NCBI RefSeq assembly: GCF_013386115.1
Contig: NZ_JACAOR010000001.1
Span: forward strand, 710,639 to 774,638
Length of the DNA stretch: 64,000 bases
From: Pseudomonas gingeri
GTDB lineage: Bacteria > Pseudomonadota > Gammaproteobacteria > Pseudomonadales > Pseudomonadaceae
Reading direction: 5' to 3'
The translations under genes and the position numbers were made by a program. Below the pieces are notes generated by a model. The model saw only the letters and a program-made list of their open reading frames with translations, did not search any database and was not told where the DNA came from. Below are positions 26,612-35,971 of this stretch, piece after piece (positions within the stretch are counted from its first letter, which is position 1; each line of letters starts with the position of its first letter).

Positions 26612-28615
26612 TCAGGCCTTGCGCCGATAGAGCATCAGCAGCACCAGGTACGGCCCACCCAACAGAGTGGCTGTCAGCCCGGCAGGCATTTGCTGGGGGA
26701 AGATCAGCTGCCTGCCCAGCCATTCCGCGACGATCATCAGGATCACGCCAGATGCCGCTGCCACCCATAGTTGTTGCAACGGCTGACGAGCGCCGACCAG
26801 CCGTGCGATATGCGGGGCCAGCAGGCCGATAAAGGACAGTGGTCCGACCAGCAGGGTCGCCATGGTGGTCAATACCCCGGCGAACAGCAGGATCAGCAGA
26901 CGCGCACGGCTCACCGGCACGCCGACACTCGCTGCCGCGCCCTCTCCCAGCGAAAACGCCTTGAGCCAGCGCGAGAACAGCGGCGCCAGGCATAGGCCGA
27001 GCAGCAACAGCATGGCGGCGGCCCAGGCCAGGGCCGAGGGAATGTAGTAGATCGAACCCGTCACCAGTTGCAGCATCAAGGCCGCACGAGGATCGCCGCT
27101 GGCCAGGGTGGCACTGACCATCGCCTGGAACCAGGCACTCACCGCGACACCGATCAGCAACAGGCGTTGTGGAGTAAAGGCACCACGTCCCAGCCAGAGC
27201 AACCCACCCAGGGCGAGCAGCGAGCCCGCCAGGCACGCGCCGAAAAGAATGGCCGGTGACGGCTGGCTCACCATGAAGACCACCACGACTATCCCCAAGG
27301 CTCCGCCGGAGCTGACCCCGAGCAGATCGGGACTGGCCATCGGGTTGGCCGTGGCCCGTTGCAGCAAGGTGCCGGCCAACGCCAACAGCCCCCCGGACGC
27401 GGCTGCGATCACGCTATGGGGCAACTGCCAGAACAGCAGCGCCTGCACCTGGGTCGGGCCTGCGAGATGCCAGCCATCCAGCCCCTGGGACACGGCAAAC
27501 GACAGAAACAGGCCGGCCAGCAACAGCGTCACCAGGCCCCAGCAGCGCCCCCGCGTCAGCCCCCTACCAGTCGGCCAGCCCGGTTTCCAGTGAGCGGCCC
27601 CACCGCTACGCAAGCGAGGCAGCATGACAAGCAGCAGTGGCACGCCCAGTAACGAGGTAACGGTGCCGGTCGGAATCAGGTGGGCCGAGAGCGAGTCTGC
27701 GGTCGACAGCAGCAGGACAATCTGGTCGGTGGCCCACAAGATAGCCGCGCCAATAGCACTCGACCACCACAGGCGCTGGTACAGGGTGCGTGCACCGAGC
27801 AGGCGCGCCATGGCCGGGGCCGCCAGGCCGAGAAAACCGATCACCCCCACCTGGGCCACCACCAGGGCCGTCAGGACCACCGCCGCCAGCAGTGCGATCA
27901 GTCGTGTCCGCTCGACCTTCGCGCCGAGGCTGCGGGCGGTGCTTTCCCCGCTGTCGAGCAGCGCCAGCGGGCGCCGTATGCTCCACACCGCCCACGCGCA
28001 AGCCAACACGCCGCTCGCCAGGTGCCGGCTGGGCTGCCAGCCGGCCTGCTCCAGCGCACCACCACCCCAGATCTGCAGCCCGAGCAGAAAATCGAAGTGC
28101 ACCAGCGCGATCGCCAGGCTGACCGCCCCGCAGTAGAGATTGACCACCATTCCCGACAGAATCACCGCCATCGGCGACAATCGCTGAGGCCAGGCCAGCG
28201 CCAACACCACCAGCACCGCCAGGGCGCCACCACCGAGGGCCACCAGCTCGCGGCCAGCGGCCCAGCTCTCGGGCGCATAGAGGGTGTAGAGCGTCAAGGC
28301 CAGATAGGCTCCAGGGAAGATGCCCAAGGTCATCGGCTCGGCCAGCGGGTTGCGCAGCACCTGCTGGATCAGCGTGCCGGCCAGGCCCAGTGCGGCGCCA
28401 CACAGCAGCGCCATTGCCACACGGGGCAACAGCGACTCATGCAGCAACACCTGGGACAGATCAGCAGGGTTCGGGCTCAGCAACGCCGGCAACCACGGCC
28501 GGCCCCCCAGCATCGCCTGCGCTTGCAGGACAGCCAGGATCGCCGCCACCGCCAACAGGCCGACCACCAGCAACAGGCAGCCTCGAGGGACGAAAAGTAG
28601 ACGAACACTAGACAC
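26612..28615 (-). CDS. fhuB: FhuB-type siderophore ABC permease (double)
   Basis: 667 residues with two fused FecCD permease halves of about ten membrane segments each, like FhuB of hydroxamate-siderophore uptake. I choose the GTG at 28615: it follows AGGAG by about eight bases and overlaps the stop of the binding-protein gene by eight bases, typical translational coupling. The longer frame from 28663 has no site. Conserved permease motifs are visible in both halves (RNPLAEPMTLG and ANPMASPDLLGVSSGGALG). It ends the operon, converging with the KfrA-like gene four bases away. Confidence 0.92.
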   Translation of the reverse strand: MSSVRLLFVPRGCLLLVVGLLAVAAILAVLQAQAMLGGRPWLPALLSPNPADLSQVLLHESLLPRVAMALLCGAALGLAGTLIQQVLRNPLAEPMTLGIFPGAYLALTLYTLYAPESWAAGRELVALGGGALAVLVVLALAWPQRLSPMAVILSGMVVNLYCGAVSLAIALVHFDFLLGLQIWGGGALEQAGWQPSRHLASGVLACAWAVWSIRRPLALLDSGESTARSLGAKVERTRLIALLAAVVLTALVVAQVGVIGFLGLAAPAMARLLGARTLYQRLWWSSAIGAAILWATDQIVLLLSTADSLSAHLIPTGTVTSLLGVPLLLVMLPRLRSGGAAHWKPGWPTGRGLTRGRCWGLVTLLLAGLFLSFAVSQGLDGWHLAGPTQVQALLFWQLPHSVIAAASGGLLALAGTLLQRATANPMASPDLLGVSSGGALGIVVVVFMVSQPSPAILFGACLAGSLLALGGLLWLGRGAFTPQRLLLIGVAVSAWFQAMVSATLASGDPRAALMLQLVTGSIYYIPSALAWAAAMLLLLGLCLAPLFSRWLKAFSLGEGAAASVGVPVSRARLLILLFAGVLTTMATLLVGPLSFIGLLAPHIARLVGARQPLQQLWVAAASGVILMIVAEWLGRQLIFPQQMPAGLTATLLGGPYLVLLMLYRRKA

Positions 28616-29555
28616 TGGCAGGCTCCTGATGGGCCGTTCGAGACAGGGCCGCCTCCACCGCACGGGCGAAGCGTTGCAGCGACGTCAGGCCGCCATAGGG
28701 TGCGATCACTGGCAGGCGCGCCACACGACCCTCGCGAACACAAGGCATGGCTTGCCAGACCGGGCTACGTCGCAGAGCCGCCTGTACGTTTGGCGCCACC
28801 GGCCCGACCAGCAGCAGGTTGGCCTCGGGAACACCGGCAAGACGTTGCAGGGGCACCAGGGCATATCCCGCCGAATTGCTGACCCAGCCACCTGGCGCGG
28901 CATCGACGGGATGGGCCGCATTGCTTACGCCAATCCTCGCCAGTACCGCATCGAACAGACTGCCGGCGCCGTACACCCGCAGGTGATACTCATCCACCGC
29001 ATCGGCCACGAGGGTCGGCCGTGCGTTAATGCCAGGCTGCTCGGCTAGGAGCTGACGCACCGCTGCGAAGACCTCCTCGGTCTCGGCAAGCAGGGCCTCG
29101 GCGCGCACCGGGCAATCGAGCACCCGGGCCATCTGCCGAGTCTCCTGCTGCAAGGCCGGATAAGGTTGCGGGGCGCTCATGTAGCCGCCCAACGTGACCG
29201 TCGGCGCCAGGCGCTCGAGCATCGGTTTCAAGCCGATATGCCCGGGTGTCAGGATCAGCAGGTCGGGCCGCAGTTGCTGGAGCAGCTCGAAGTTGGGCTG
29301 GTATAGCAGGCCGATATCGATCACCCCGGCGGGTAACGGCGGCTCGACGATGGTCCGGGTGTACCAGTCGGGCAGCGGCAAGGCGACGGGAGCATGCCCC
29401 AGCGCCAGCAACGTTTCGCTCAGTTCCCAGCTCAGCGGAATGATCCTTGAAGGCGTGAAGGTCGATGGTGAAGTCCACGAAAGACTCATCCACAGTGCCG
29501 GAGGCGCGCCGGCCAGCCACTGCAGGATGCGCCGACGACTGAGCCGCGCACTCAT
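28608..29555 (-). CDS. fhuD: FhuD-type siderophore-binding protein
   Basis: 315 residues, class III periplasmic-binding fold (FhuD/BtuF group), delivering ferric siderophore to FhuB. The N-terminus SRRRILQWLAG looks like a twin-arginine export signal. Conserved stretches are ELLQQLRPDLLILTPGH, GGYMSAP, and VREGRVARLPVIAPYGGLTSLQRFA. The start ATG overlaps the fhuC stop in an ATGA, and the stop overlaps the fhuB GTG, so the three are translationally coupled. I use the E. coli names for family members; the actual siderophore is unknown. Confidence 0.88.
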   Translation of the reverse strand: MSARLSRRRILQWLAGAPPALWMSLSWTSPSTFTPSRIIPLSWELSETLLALGHAPVALPLPDWYTRTIVEPPLPAGVIDIGLLYQPNFELLQQLRPDLLILTPGHIGLKPMLERLAPTVTLGGYMSAPQPYPALQQETRQMARVLDCPVRAEALLAETEEVFAAVRQLLAEQPGINARPTLVADAVDEYHLRVYGAGSLFDAVLARIGVSNAAHPVDAAPGGWVSNSAGYALVPLQRLAGVPEANLLLVGPVAPNVQAALRRSPVWQAMPCVREGRVARLPVIAPYGGLTSLQRFARAVEAALSRTAHQEPASV

Positions 29556-30379
29556 CGCGCAAAACCTATCAGGCGCCCGCTGGCTGGATCGGCCACCACC
29601 CCCATCGGCACGCCGTAGACGCGCTCGAGATGCGCCTCCTGGAGCATCTCACGCGCCTGGATCTGCAATTGCAGACAACCTTCACGCAGGGCGATGACCT
29701 CATCACAGAAACGTGCGGCCATGTTGACGTCGTGCAGGATGATCACCGCGCCCATGCCGCGCTGCCCGCAGAGATTGCGGAGCAGTTCGAGCACCGCCAG
29801 TTGATGGCCGATATCGAGGGCCGAGGTCGGCTCGTCGAGCAGCATGCAGCGACAGTTCTGCGCCACCAGCATGGCAATCCACGCCCGCTGGCGTTCGCCA
29901 CCGGAGAGGCTGTCGACGGGACGCTCGGCATATTGCGCGACATCGGTGGCGAGCATCGCCTGCTCGACCTGGTCCCGATCCTCGGCGCCAAACCGGCCGA
30001 GGGCGCCATGCCAGGGATGCCGCCCCAACGCCACCAGTTCCCGCACCAGCAGCCCATCGACTTCGGGCGGCTGCTGGGGCAGATAGCCGATCTGCCGGGC
30101 AAAGGCTCGTGACGACCAGCCATGCAGCGGTTTGTCGCCCAGTTGCAACGAACCGGTACTGGCCGACTGCTGGCGGGCCAGCAACTTGAGCAAGGTCGAC
30201 TTGCCGGAGCCGTTATGACCGATCAGGCCATAGATACGGCCTTCCCCGAGGCGCAGGTCCATGGGCTGCAACAGGGTCCGGGCCCCCACCTTCACACTGA
30301 CGCCATCCAGGCGGAACAGATCGGGCTCCTGGAGCGACCCGCAGGCCCCGACGATGGGATTGGACTCAAGCATACTCAT
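29552..30379 (-). CDS. fhuC: FhuC-type siderophore ABC ATPase
   Basis: 275 residues. Walker A GHNGSGKST (near residue 54), signature LSGGERQR, Walker B CMLLDEPTSALD and switch histidine ILHDVNMA are intact. It energises FhuB. The start overlaps the stop of the exporter gene by ATGA, and its stop overlaps fhuD by ATGA. A first methionine MSMLESNP may be followed by an alternative at residue 3. Confidence 0.92.
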   Translation of the reverse strand: MSMLESNPIVGACGSLQEPDLFRLDGVSVKVGARTLLQPMDLRLGEGRIYGLIGHNGSGKSTLLKLLARQQSASTGSLQLGDKPLHGWSSRAFARQIGYLPQQPPEVDGLLVRELVALGRHPWHGALGRFGAEDRDQVEQAMLATDVAQYAERPVDSLSGGERQRAWIAMLVAQNCRCMLLDEPTSALDIGHQLAVLELLRNLCGQRGMGAVIILHDVNMAARFCDEVIALREGCLQLQIQAREMLQEAHLERVYGVPMGVVADPASGRLIGFAR

Positions 30380-32082
30380 CGAAGCTCCTCTGCACTGACG
30401 GCACCCGGCACATCGGCAACGATCTGGCCGGTGTCGAGCTTGATGCAGCGGTCGGCCAGGGAGAAATAACGATCATCGTGGGTGATCACCAACACCGCCT
30501 TGCCACGGGCCTTCAGGTCCGGCAGCAGGCTCTTGTAGAACACCTCCTTGAAGGCCGGATCCTGGTCGGCCGCCCATTCGTCGAAGACGTAGAAGGCTCG
30601 GTCTTCGAGCAACGCCACCAGCAAGGCCAGGCGCTTGCGCTGGCCCTGGGACAGATTGAGGGTGGTAAAGGCACCGTCCTCGATGCTCACCTTGTGCTCC
30701 AGTTGCAGCGCCTTGAGCAGCGTCCGGGCCTGGGGCTCCAGATGGGGTGGCATCACCCCCAACAGGGTATCGAACAGGAAGAAATCGCTGAATACCGTGG
30801 AAAAGCGCTGTCGGTAGGCATCGCGCGTCGCCGCCTCAACCGGTTCACCGTCCAGCAGCACGCTACCGCCCTCGCCTTCATACAGGCCCACCAGCAGCTT
30901 GGCCAGGGTGGTCTTGCCGCTGCCGTTACCTCCGATCAGGTAGGTGATTTCCCCCGGCGAGAACCGCAGATCGATGGGACCGAGCATGAAGTAGCTGTTT
31001 TCCTTCTCTCGAAAGTAACGGTGGCTCAGACCACGCAACTCGATGGACCGAAAGCCGCTGTCCTCCCCCTGCTCGCCCGCGATCTCGGCCGGCAGTTGCG
31101 CCTCCAGGCGGGCGATCCGCTCCAGGGCGATGCGCGCCGAGCCCAGGGTCGGCAGGGCCGCCAGCAGGCCCTCGATCGGCAGGATCATGTAGAGGAAGAT
31201 CATCGCGTAGCCGGACATCACCTGATGGTCGACGTCATAGGTGCGTGACAGCACGAACAGCGTCAGGCCGACAAAGGCGAACAGGACCAGGTTGCCCCAG
31301 CTCGACGCGGCGCTGAACAGCACATAGCCCAGGGTACGTTGCACCCGCACCGACTCGATATGCGGCGCCAGCGTGTCGTCGATAAAGGTGCGACGGCGGG
31401 AGCGGTGCAGCTTGAGTTCCTTGGCACCGTCGAACAGGGCGCGAAATTGCTGGATCAGATCGTCCTCGCGCTGCCGCGAACCGCGCAGATGCTCCAAGGC
31501 CCGGCTGTTGACCAACAGGAAACCCACCGCGCCGATGGCGATGGCCACCAGCGCGAACAGCAGGATCTGCCAGGACAGCCAGCCCAGGTAGGTCAGGCAG
31601 CCGATGATCACCGTGCTCTGCATCATGATGGTCGGCAGATTAATGAACAGTACCACCAGCGTATCCAGGTCTCCGGTCAGGATCGCCAGGGGCCGCCCGC
31701 CGCCATAGCGCTCCAGGTGGGCATAGGAGGCGTTGGCGATATGCCCGATGGTGCGCAAGCGCACGCTGGCCTTGGCCCGTTGCCCGAGGTACAGGAACAG
31801 GGTCTGCGACAACAGGCGCAGCAGCAGCACGCCGATCCCCAGCAGCATGAAGCGCAGGCCGAGGGCACCCAGCTCATCGCCCTCGACCGACAGTGCCTGG
31901 TTGATCAACGCTACCATGGCAGCGCTGCCGAAACCGCTGAGCAAGCTCGCCACGGCCGCCAGCACAAGCCAACTGCGTGCGCCGTGGAGCATGCCCAGCA
32001 ACAGCGCGAAGGGCGTGCTGGAATCTCCTGGCCGGGTGTCCTGGCCAGGAATCGAGGGGTTGGTTTGTCTGGTCGAAGTCAT
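30376..32082 (-). CDS. Cyclic-peptide-type ABC exporter (PvdE/SyrD family)
   Basis: 568 residues, one polypeptide with a six-segment membrane domain (about 25-310) fused to an ATPase (350-560). Walker A is GGNGSGKTT, signature LSQGQRKRLALL, Walker B YVFDEWAADQD and switch ITHDDRYF, the pattern of the cyclic peptide/siderophore exporters PvdE, SyrD and YojI. No peptide synthetase gene is in the window. It sits between the receptor gene and fhuC, with ATGA coupling to fhuC, so it belongs to the uptake operon. In that setting it may move the ferri-siderophore or its apo-form between periplasm and cytoplasm, or export a peptide; this is inference. Confidence 0.88.
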   Translation of the reverse strand: MTSTRQTNPSIPGQDTRPGDSSTPFALLLGMLHGARSWLVLAAVASLLSGFGSAAMVALINQALSVEGDELGALGLRFMLLGIGVLLLRLLSQTLFLYLGQRAKASVRLRTIGHIANASYAHLERYGGGRPLAILTGDLDTLVVLFINLPTIMMQSTVIIGCLTYLGWLSWQILLFALVAIAIGAVGFLLVNSRALEHLRGSRQREDDLIQQFRALFDGAKELKLHRSRRRTFIDDTLAPHIESVRVQRTLGYVLFSAASSWGNLVLFAFVGLTLFVLSRTYDVDHQVMSGYAMIFLYMILPIEGLLAALPTLGSARIALERIARLEAQLPAEIAGEQGEDSGFRSIELRGLSHRYFREKENSYFMLGPIDLRFSPGEITYLIGGNGSGKTTLAKLLVGLYEGEGGSVLLDGEPVEAATRDAYRQRFSTVFSDFFLFDTLLGVMPPHLEPQARTLLKALQLEHKVSIEDGAFTTLNLSQGQRKRLALLVALLEDRAFYVFDEWAADQDPAFKEVFYKSLLPDLKARGKAVLVITHDDRYFSLADRCIKLDTGQIVADVPGAVSAEELR

Positions 32083-32088
32083 CGGTGA

Positions 32089-34227
32089 TCAGTACTTCAC
32101 TCGCAAGGTCAGCGTCGCGTTGCGTGGATCGCCATACAGCCCGTAGTAGCTTGAAGGCACCCGCGCATAGTAGGTACGGTCCAGCAGGTTGTTCATGTTG
32201 AGGGCCAGGTCCAGATGCTCGTCGATCTTGTAGCCGATCAGGCCATCCACCACCGCGTAACCGCCCTGGTAGCTGACTTCATTGCGGGTGGTACGGCTCT
32301 GGGCACGAACGCCGCCGCCGACACGCCAGTTGTTCAGGGCGTCACCCTCGAAGTGATAGGTGTTCCAGAGCTTGAGCATGTGCTTGGGTTCTTCCGGGTC
32401 CTGGATGCTGCCATCGCTGGCTGCCGATCCCAGCAGCTTGGTCTGCAGGTAGGTATAGCCGGCCTGTACATCCCAGTTCGGCAGGATCTTGCCGGTGACT
32501 TGCGCCTCGAAGCCGCTGCTGCGGGCCTTGCCCTGGGCCAGCCAACGACCGGGGTTGGCGTCGTCGGCCACCGGACGGTTCTGGTCGTCGATCTGGAACA
32601 CGGCCAGCGAGGCGTCGAGGCGGCCATCGAGGAAATCGCCCTTGAGCCCGACTTCGGCCTGATGACCGGTGCGCGGCTTGAGCACGCTGCCGCTGGCGGT
32701 GGTCTGGAAGGCCTGCGACGGAGTGAAGATGTCCGAGTAGCTGGCGTACGCCGACAGCCAGGAATTCACGCCGTAGACCACCCCGGCATAGGGGGTGAAC
32801 TTGTTCTGGTCAGGATCGTTGACCGTCGCTCCGTTCGAAGGTAGCAGGTTCTGCCGCGAGCTTTCATAGTGGTTCTGGCGGCCGCCGAGGATCAGCGACA
32901 AGTCGTCCACCGGCTTGAAGGTGACCTGTCCATAGACGCCATACTGGCTGGTGTCGGAGGTGGTACCAAAGCTGTAGGGAATATCAGTGTTGGGCACATT
33001 GATGTTGTCGATGTCGACCACCCCGCCACTGGTGCCGCCCGACAGGCTGTGCTGGTGACTCTGGGCATAATTGACCCCGAGCATCAGTTCATGGGTGCGA
33101 CCGAACAGCTCGAATGGCCCGTTGACATAGGAGTCGACGCCAACCCAGCGATAACGGTCCTGCTGACGCTGCAACCAGTAGTCGGCCGAACGATCGGGAT
33201 TGACCTGGCCATCGATGTAGCCGTACTTGGAACTCACCTCCGAAGTCCGGTAGTTGATCGCCGTGCGGTTCTGCCAGCCGTTGCCGAAGCGATGCACCAG
33301 ATCGGCATAAATTTCGGTCATGTCGGTGTCGGCATAACTCCAGTCGGTGCCGTAGAAACCCGAACGTTTCGAATCGACAAAGCGGCCGTTGGTGAACGTC
33401 GACAAGCCGTAGTCCACGCCATTCAGGTTGATTTTCTGCTGGGCCATGCCGACCGTCAGCTCGGTGTCCGGATCCAGGTCAAAGGCCAGCGAGCCGTAGA
33501 TCAGACCCTGGCCGGTCTTGCCGTCATCCTGAAAGCCCCGTTCATCCCGCCCGCTGAAACCCAGGCGCCCCTTGATGTTGCCGCTGTCGGTCAGCGGGCC
33601 GGTGACGTCCCATTCGGTCCGGTAGGTATCCCAGGAACCGGCCGATACCGCGCCAGTCAGGCCGAACACATCCTGGGGACGCTTGCGCACCAGGTTGACC
33701 GTGCCACCCGGGTTCCCGAAGCCTTGCAGAAGCCCGGCGGGACCGCGCAGGACCTCGACCCGGTCGTACATCGCGAGGTCGAACTGTGGCAGATACTGCA
33801 GGCCGTTGTTGGCCGGCAGGCCATCGAACTGCACCTCGGCGGCATAGCCGCGGGATTGGAAATAGCTCGTGCCGTCACCATAGGTCACGGCAGTGATTCC
33901 CGGTGTATTGCGCAGGGCGTCGTCCACCGTGGTCATAGCCTGGTCGTCCATGCGCTGGCGGGTGATCACCGAGACCGAACCCGGCAGGTCCTTGGGCTGC
34001 ACCGGCACCTTGCCAACCGTCACCAGGGACGCTTTGTAGCTGTCGGTGCCTTCAGTCACGGCGGCATTCTGTGTAATCTGGTCACCGACGATCTGGGTTT
34101 GCGGCAAGACCGTCTCCGAAGACGATTGAGCCTGCGCCACTGCCGCAGCCAGCGCCAGGGGAGCAAACAGAAGGTGGTTAAACGTCAGCCGGCAAGGCGA
34201 GGGAACGTGTGCAAAGCGTTCAATCAT
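32089..34227 (-). CDS. TonB-dependent siderophore receptor
   Basis: About 712 residues. Residues 1-35 form a signal peptide (LLFAPLALAAAVAQAQ). The plug domain starts near SVSVITRQRMDDQAM and contains YFQSRGY and RVEVLRGPAGLLQGFGNPGGTVNLVRKRP, hallmarks of siderophore receptors. The 22-strand barrel ends in a C-terminal ...NATLTLRVKY. There is no FecA-type signalling extension. The chosen ATG at 34227 follows GAG by seven bases; an ATG four codons upstream is less likely. It heads the uptake operon, with six bases to the exporter gene, and faces the AraC regulator. The promoter gap contains an AATGC...GCATT element (34265-34283) that may be a Fur or regulator site. Confidence 0.93.
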   Translation of the reverse strand: MIERFAHVPSPCRLTFNHLLFAPLALAAAVAQAQSSSETVLPQTQIVGDQITQNAAVTEGTDSYKASLVTVGKVPVQPKDLPGSVSVITRQRMDDQAMTTVDDALRNTPGITAVTYGDGTSYFQSRGYAAEVQFDGLPANNGLQYLPQFDLAMYDRVEVLRGPAGLLQGFGNPGGTVNLVRKRPQDVFGLTGAVSAGSWDTYRTEWDVTGPLTDSGNIKGRLGFSGRDERGFQDDGKTGQGLIYGSLAFDLDPDTELTVGMAQQKINLNGVDYGLSTFTNGRFVDSKRSGFYGTDWSYADTDMTEIYADLVHRFGNGWQNRTAINYRTSEVSSKYGYIDGQVNPDRSADYWLQRQQDRYRWVGVDSYVNGPFELFGRTHELMLGVNYAQSHQHSLSGGTSGGVVDIDNINVPNTDIPYSFGTTSDTSQYGVYGQVTFKPVDDLSLILGGRQNHYESSRQNLLPSNGATVNDPDQNKFTPYAGVVYGVNSWLSAYASYSDIFTPSQAFQTTASGSVLKPRTGHQAEVGLKGDFLDGRLDASLAVFQIDDQNRPVADDANPGRWLAQGKARSSGFEAQVTGKILPNWDVQAGYTYLQTKLLGSAASDGSIQDPEEPKHMLKLWNTYHFEGDALNNWRVGGGVRAQSRTTRNEVSYQGGYAVVDGLIGYKIDEHLDLALNMNNLLDRTYYARVPSSYYGLYGDPRNATLTLRVKY

Positions 34228-34328
34228 ACTTCTGCTCATGAGAATCAATGGCTCTGATGGTTGTAAATGCGATTGGTTTGCATTAATTTTGCCAGTCTGT
34301 TTACTTGGCTTCAGGACAACTTGTATCG

Positions 34329-35207
34329 ATGAAAGGACAGAATTGGCGCTTTTCTGCCGCTCACGACCATCCCGCCCCAAAAGCAGCCATTACCCCCTAC
34401 CGAGAATTTCCCGAGGACGCCCCGCCGCTGGTGGTCAGGGCCTATGACTATGCCTCGGGGGCCAGGCAGCAGCCCCACTCCCACGCCCGGATCCAACTGA
34501 TGTATTCGCCACGGGGACTGATGCGGGTGACCACCGAAACCGGAGCCTGGACCCTGGCCCCCATGCGGGCGCTGTGGATACCGGCGGGGGTGACCCATGA
34601 AGTACGGATGGTCGGGGAAATCTCGATGCGCTCGGTGTATCTGGAGCCCCACGCAGTGCCGTGGCGCTGGGATGAATGCTGTGTGCTGACCATGACGCCG
34701 TTGATGCGCGAACTGATCCTGATGCTCAACGACAACCCGATCCTGGCCGAACAACCCCGCCAACAGGCTTCAGGATTGCTGATTCATCTGTTGGGCCAGG
34801 CCTCCCGACAGAACAACAACCTGCCGATGCCGCTGGATCGCCGGTTGCGGCGGGTCTGCGATGCCATCCTGCAAAGTCCGGACAACAACGACACCCTGGA
34901 AGAATGGGGTGAGCGCATCGGTGCCAGTTCACGAACCCTGGCGCGGCGGATGAAGGAAGAAACCGGCGTGACCTTTCACCACTGGCGCTTGCAGGTGCGG
35001 GTCGACGAGGCGATCTGCCGGCTGGTGGAAGGCGTGTCGATCAACGAAGTGGCCCAGGCCCTGGGTTATCGCAGTTCGAGTGCCTTTATCTACATGTTCC
35101 GCAGTTTGCTCGGAAGCACACCGGCGCAGTATGTCGAGCGGGTGCTGGCTGGCGGACAGGGACTGTCCAGCGCCGAAACCGGCACCGAGTTGCTCGGTGC
35201 CGGGTAA
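34329..35207 (+). CDS. AraC family regulator of the siderophore operon
   Basis: 292 residues. An N-terminal cupin (HSHARIQLMYSPRGLMRVTTE, about residues 45-110) is followed by the two AraC helix-turn-helix motifs near the C-terminus (ERIGASSRTLARRMKEETG and INEVAQALGYRSSSAFIYMFRSLLGSTPAQY). It is divergent from the TonB receptor, so it probably activates that operon in response to the incoming ferri-siderophore. An in-frame TTG at 34305 has no site; the ATG at 34329 has AGGA about 13 bases upstream. Confidence 0.87.
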   Translation: MKGQNWRFSAAHDHPAPKAAITPYREFPEDAPPLVVRAYDYASGARQQPHSHARIQLMYSPRGLMRVTTETGAWTLAPMRALWIPAGVTHEVRMVGEISMRSVYLEPHAVPWRWDECCVLTMTPLMRELILMLNDNPILAEQPRQQASGLLIHLLGQASRQNNNLPMPLDRRLRRVCDAILQSPDNNDTLEEWGERIGASSRTLARRMKEETGVTFHHWRLQVRVDEAICRLVEGVSINEVAQALGYRSSSAFIYMFRSLLGSTPAQYVERVLAGGQGLSSAETGTELLGAG

Positions 35208-35228
35208 ACGTCTTTACCGCAGACGCGA

Positions 35229-35873
35229 TCAGGCCGGTTTTTTCACGCTGGGACGCTCACTGACCCTGGCGTTCCAGGCCGCCAGCGCCGTGCATTCCTC
35301 CGGGATCGCAATCTGGGCAAAACCGGCAAAGACCAGGCCCGCCCAGACGGTGATATCCGCCATCGAGAATTGATCGCCAGCCACGTACGGCCGGGTCTGC
35401 AGGACCTGGTCGAAATAGCGCATGCCGTTGAGTGCCTTCTCGCGATTCCTTTCTCCCCAGACCGCCCGCTCCTGCCACTCGGGGCTCTTGTAGGGTTTCA
35501 ACTGCGGCCCGAGCCCCTCGGTGGCGTGGTGAAAGTAGATACCGATGGCGTCGATCAACTGGTCGTCGGCACGCTTCTGCATCATGTGGATCACGCCCTT
35601 CTCCTTCGGCGTCGTGCCGGTGAGCGTGGGCTTGCCGTCGAGGTTGTCGAGGTACTCGGTAATGGCCGTGCATTCGGCCAGGCAGGTGCCGTCATCCAGC
35701 TCCAGTACCGGCACCGTGCCGGTGGGGTTCTTCTCCAGGAAGGCCTTCTGCTTGTGCTCGGCGGCCGGCACGTCGACGCGGATGAACTCGACCCGCGAGG
35801 CCAGGCCTTTCTCGGCCAGGGCCACACGAACACGCAACGGGCTGGGAAAACCGGGCATATCGTAAATCTTCAT
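35229..35873 (-). CDS. Glutathione S-transferase
   Basis: 214 residues. The N-terminal thioredoxin fold (MKIYDMPGFPSPLRVRVALAEKG, with NPTGTVPVLELDDG as the cis-proline loop and ECTAITEYL as the glutathione gamma-glutamyl contact) is followed by an all-helical C-terminal domain. The start is placed at 35873, six bases after GGAG, rather than the six-codon longer frame. It is divergent from a TetR regulator with shared operators, so it is probably induced by the compound that regulator senses. Confidence 0.88.
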   Translation of the reverse strand: MKIYDMPGFPSPLRVRVALAEKGLASRVEFIRVDVPAAEHKQKAFLEKNPTGTVPVLELDDGTCLAECTAITEYLDNLDGKPTLTGTTPKEKGVIHMMQKRADDQLIDAIGIYFHHATEGLGPQLKPYKSPEWQERAVWGERNREKALNGMRYFDQVLQTRPYVAGDQFSMADITVWAGLVFAGFAQIAIPEECTALAAWNARVSERPSVKKPA

Positions 35874-35890
35874 TCTTGACTCCATTGCCA

Positions 35891-35961
35891 TCTACCTATC
35901 GGAAGGTAGACAATGAGAGCAACGGCATACCCTTGTCAACGTATATCTATCGATAGGTAGG
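35891..35961. promoter_or_regulatory. Twin TetR operators between GST and tetR genes
   Basis: Site one (35891-35910) is TCTACCT-ATCGGA-AGGTAGA, a perfect seven-base inverted repeat, next to the GST start. Site two (35941-35961) repeats it as TATATCTATCGATAGGTAGG, with CTATCGATAG as its core. The two share CTATCG..AGGTAG. One lies at each gene start, so the TetR protein probably represses both genes. Confidence 0.65.
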
Positions 35962-35971
35962 CAAAATTTTC

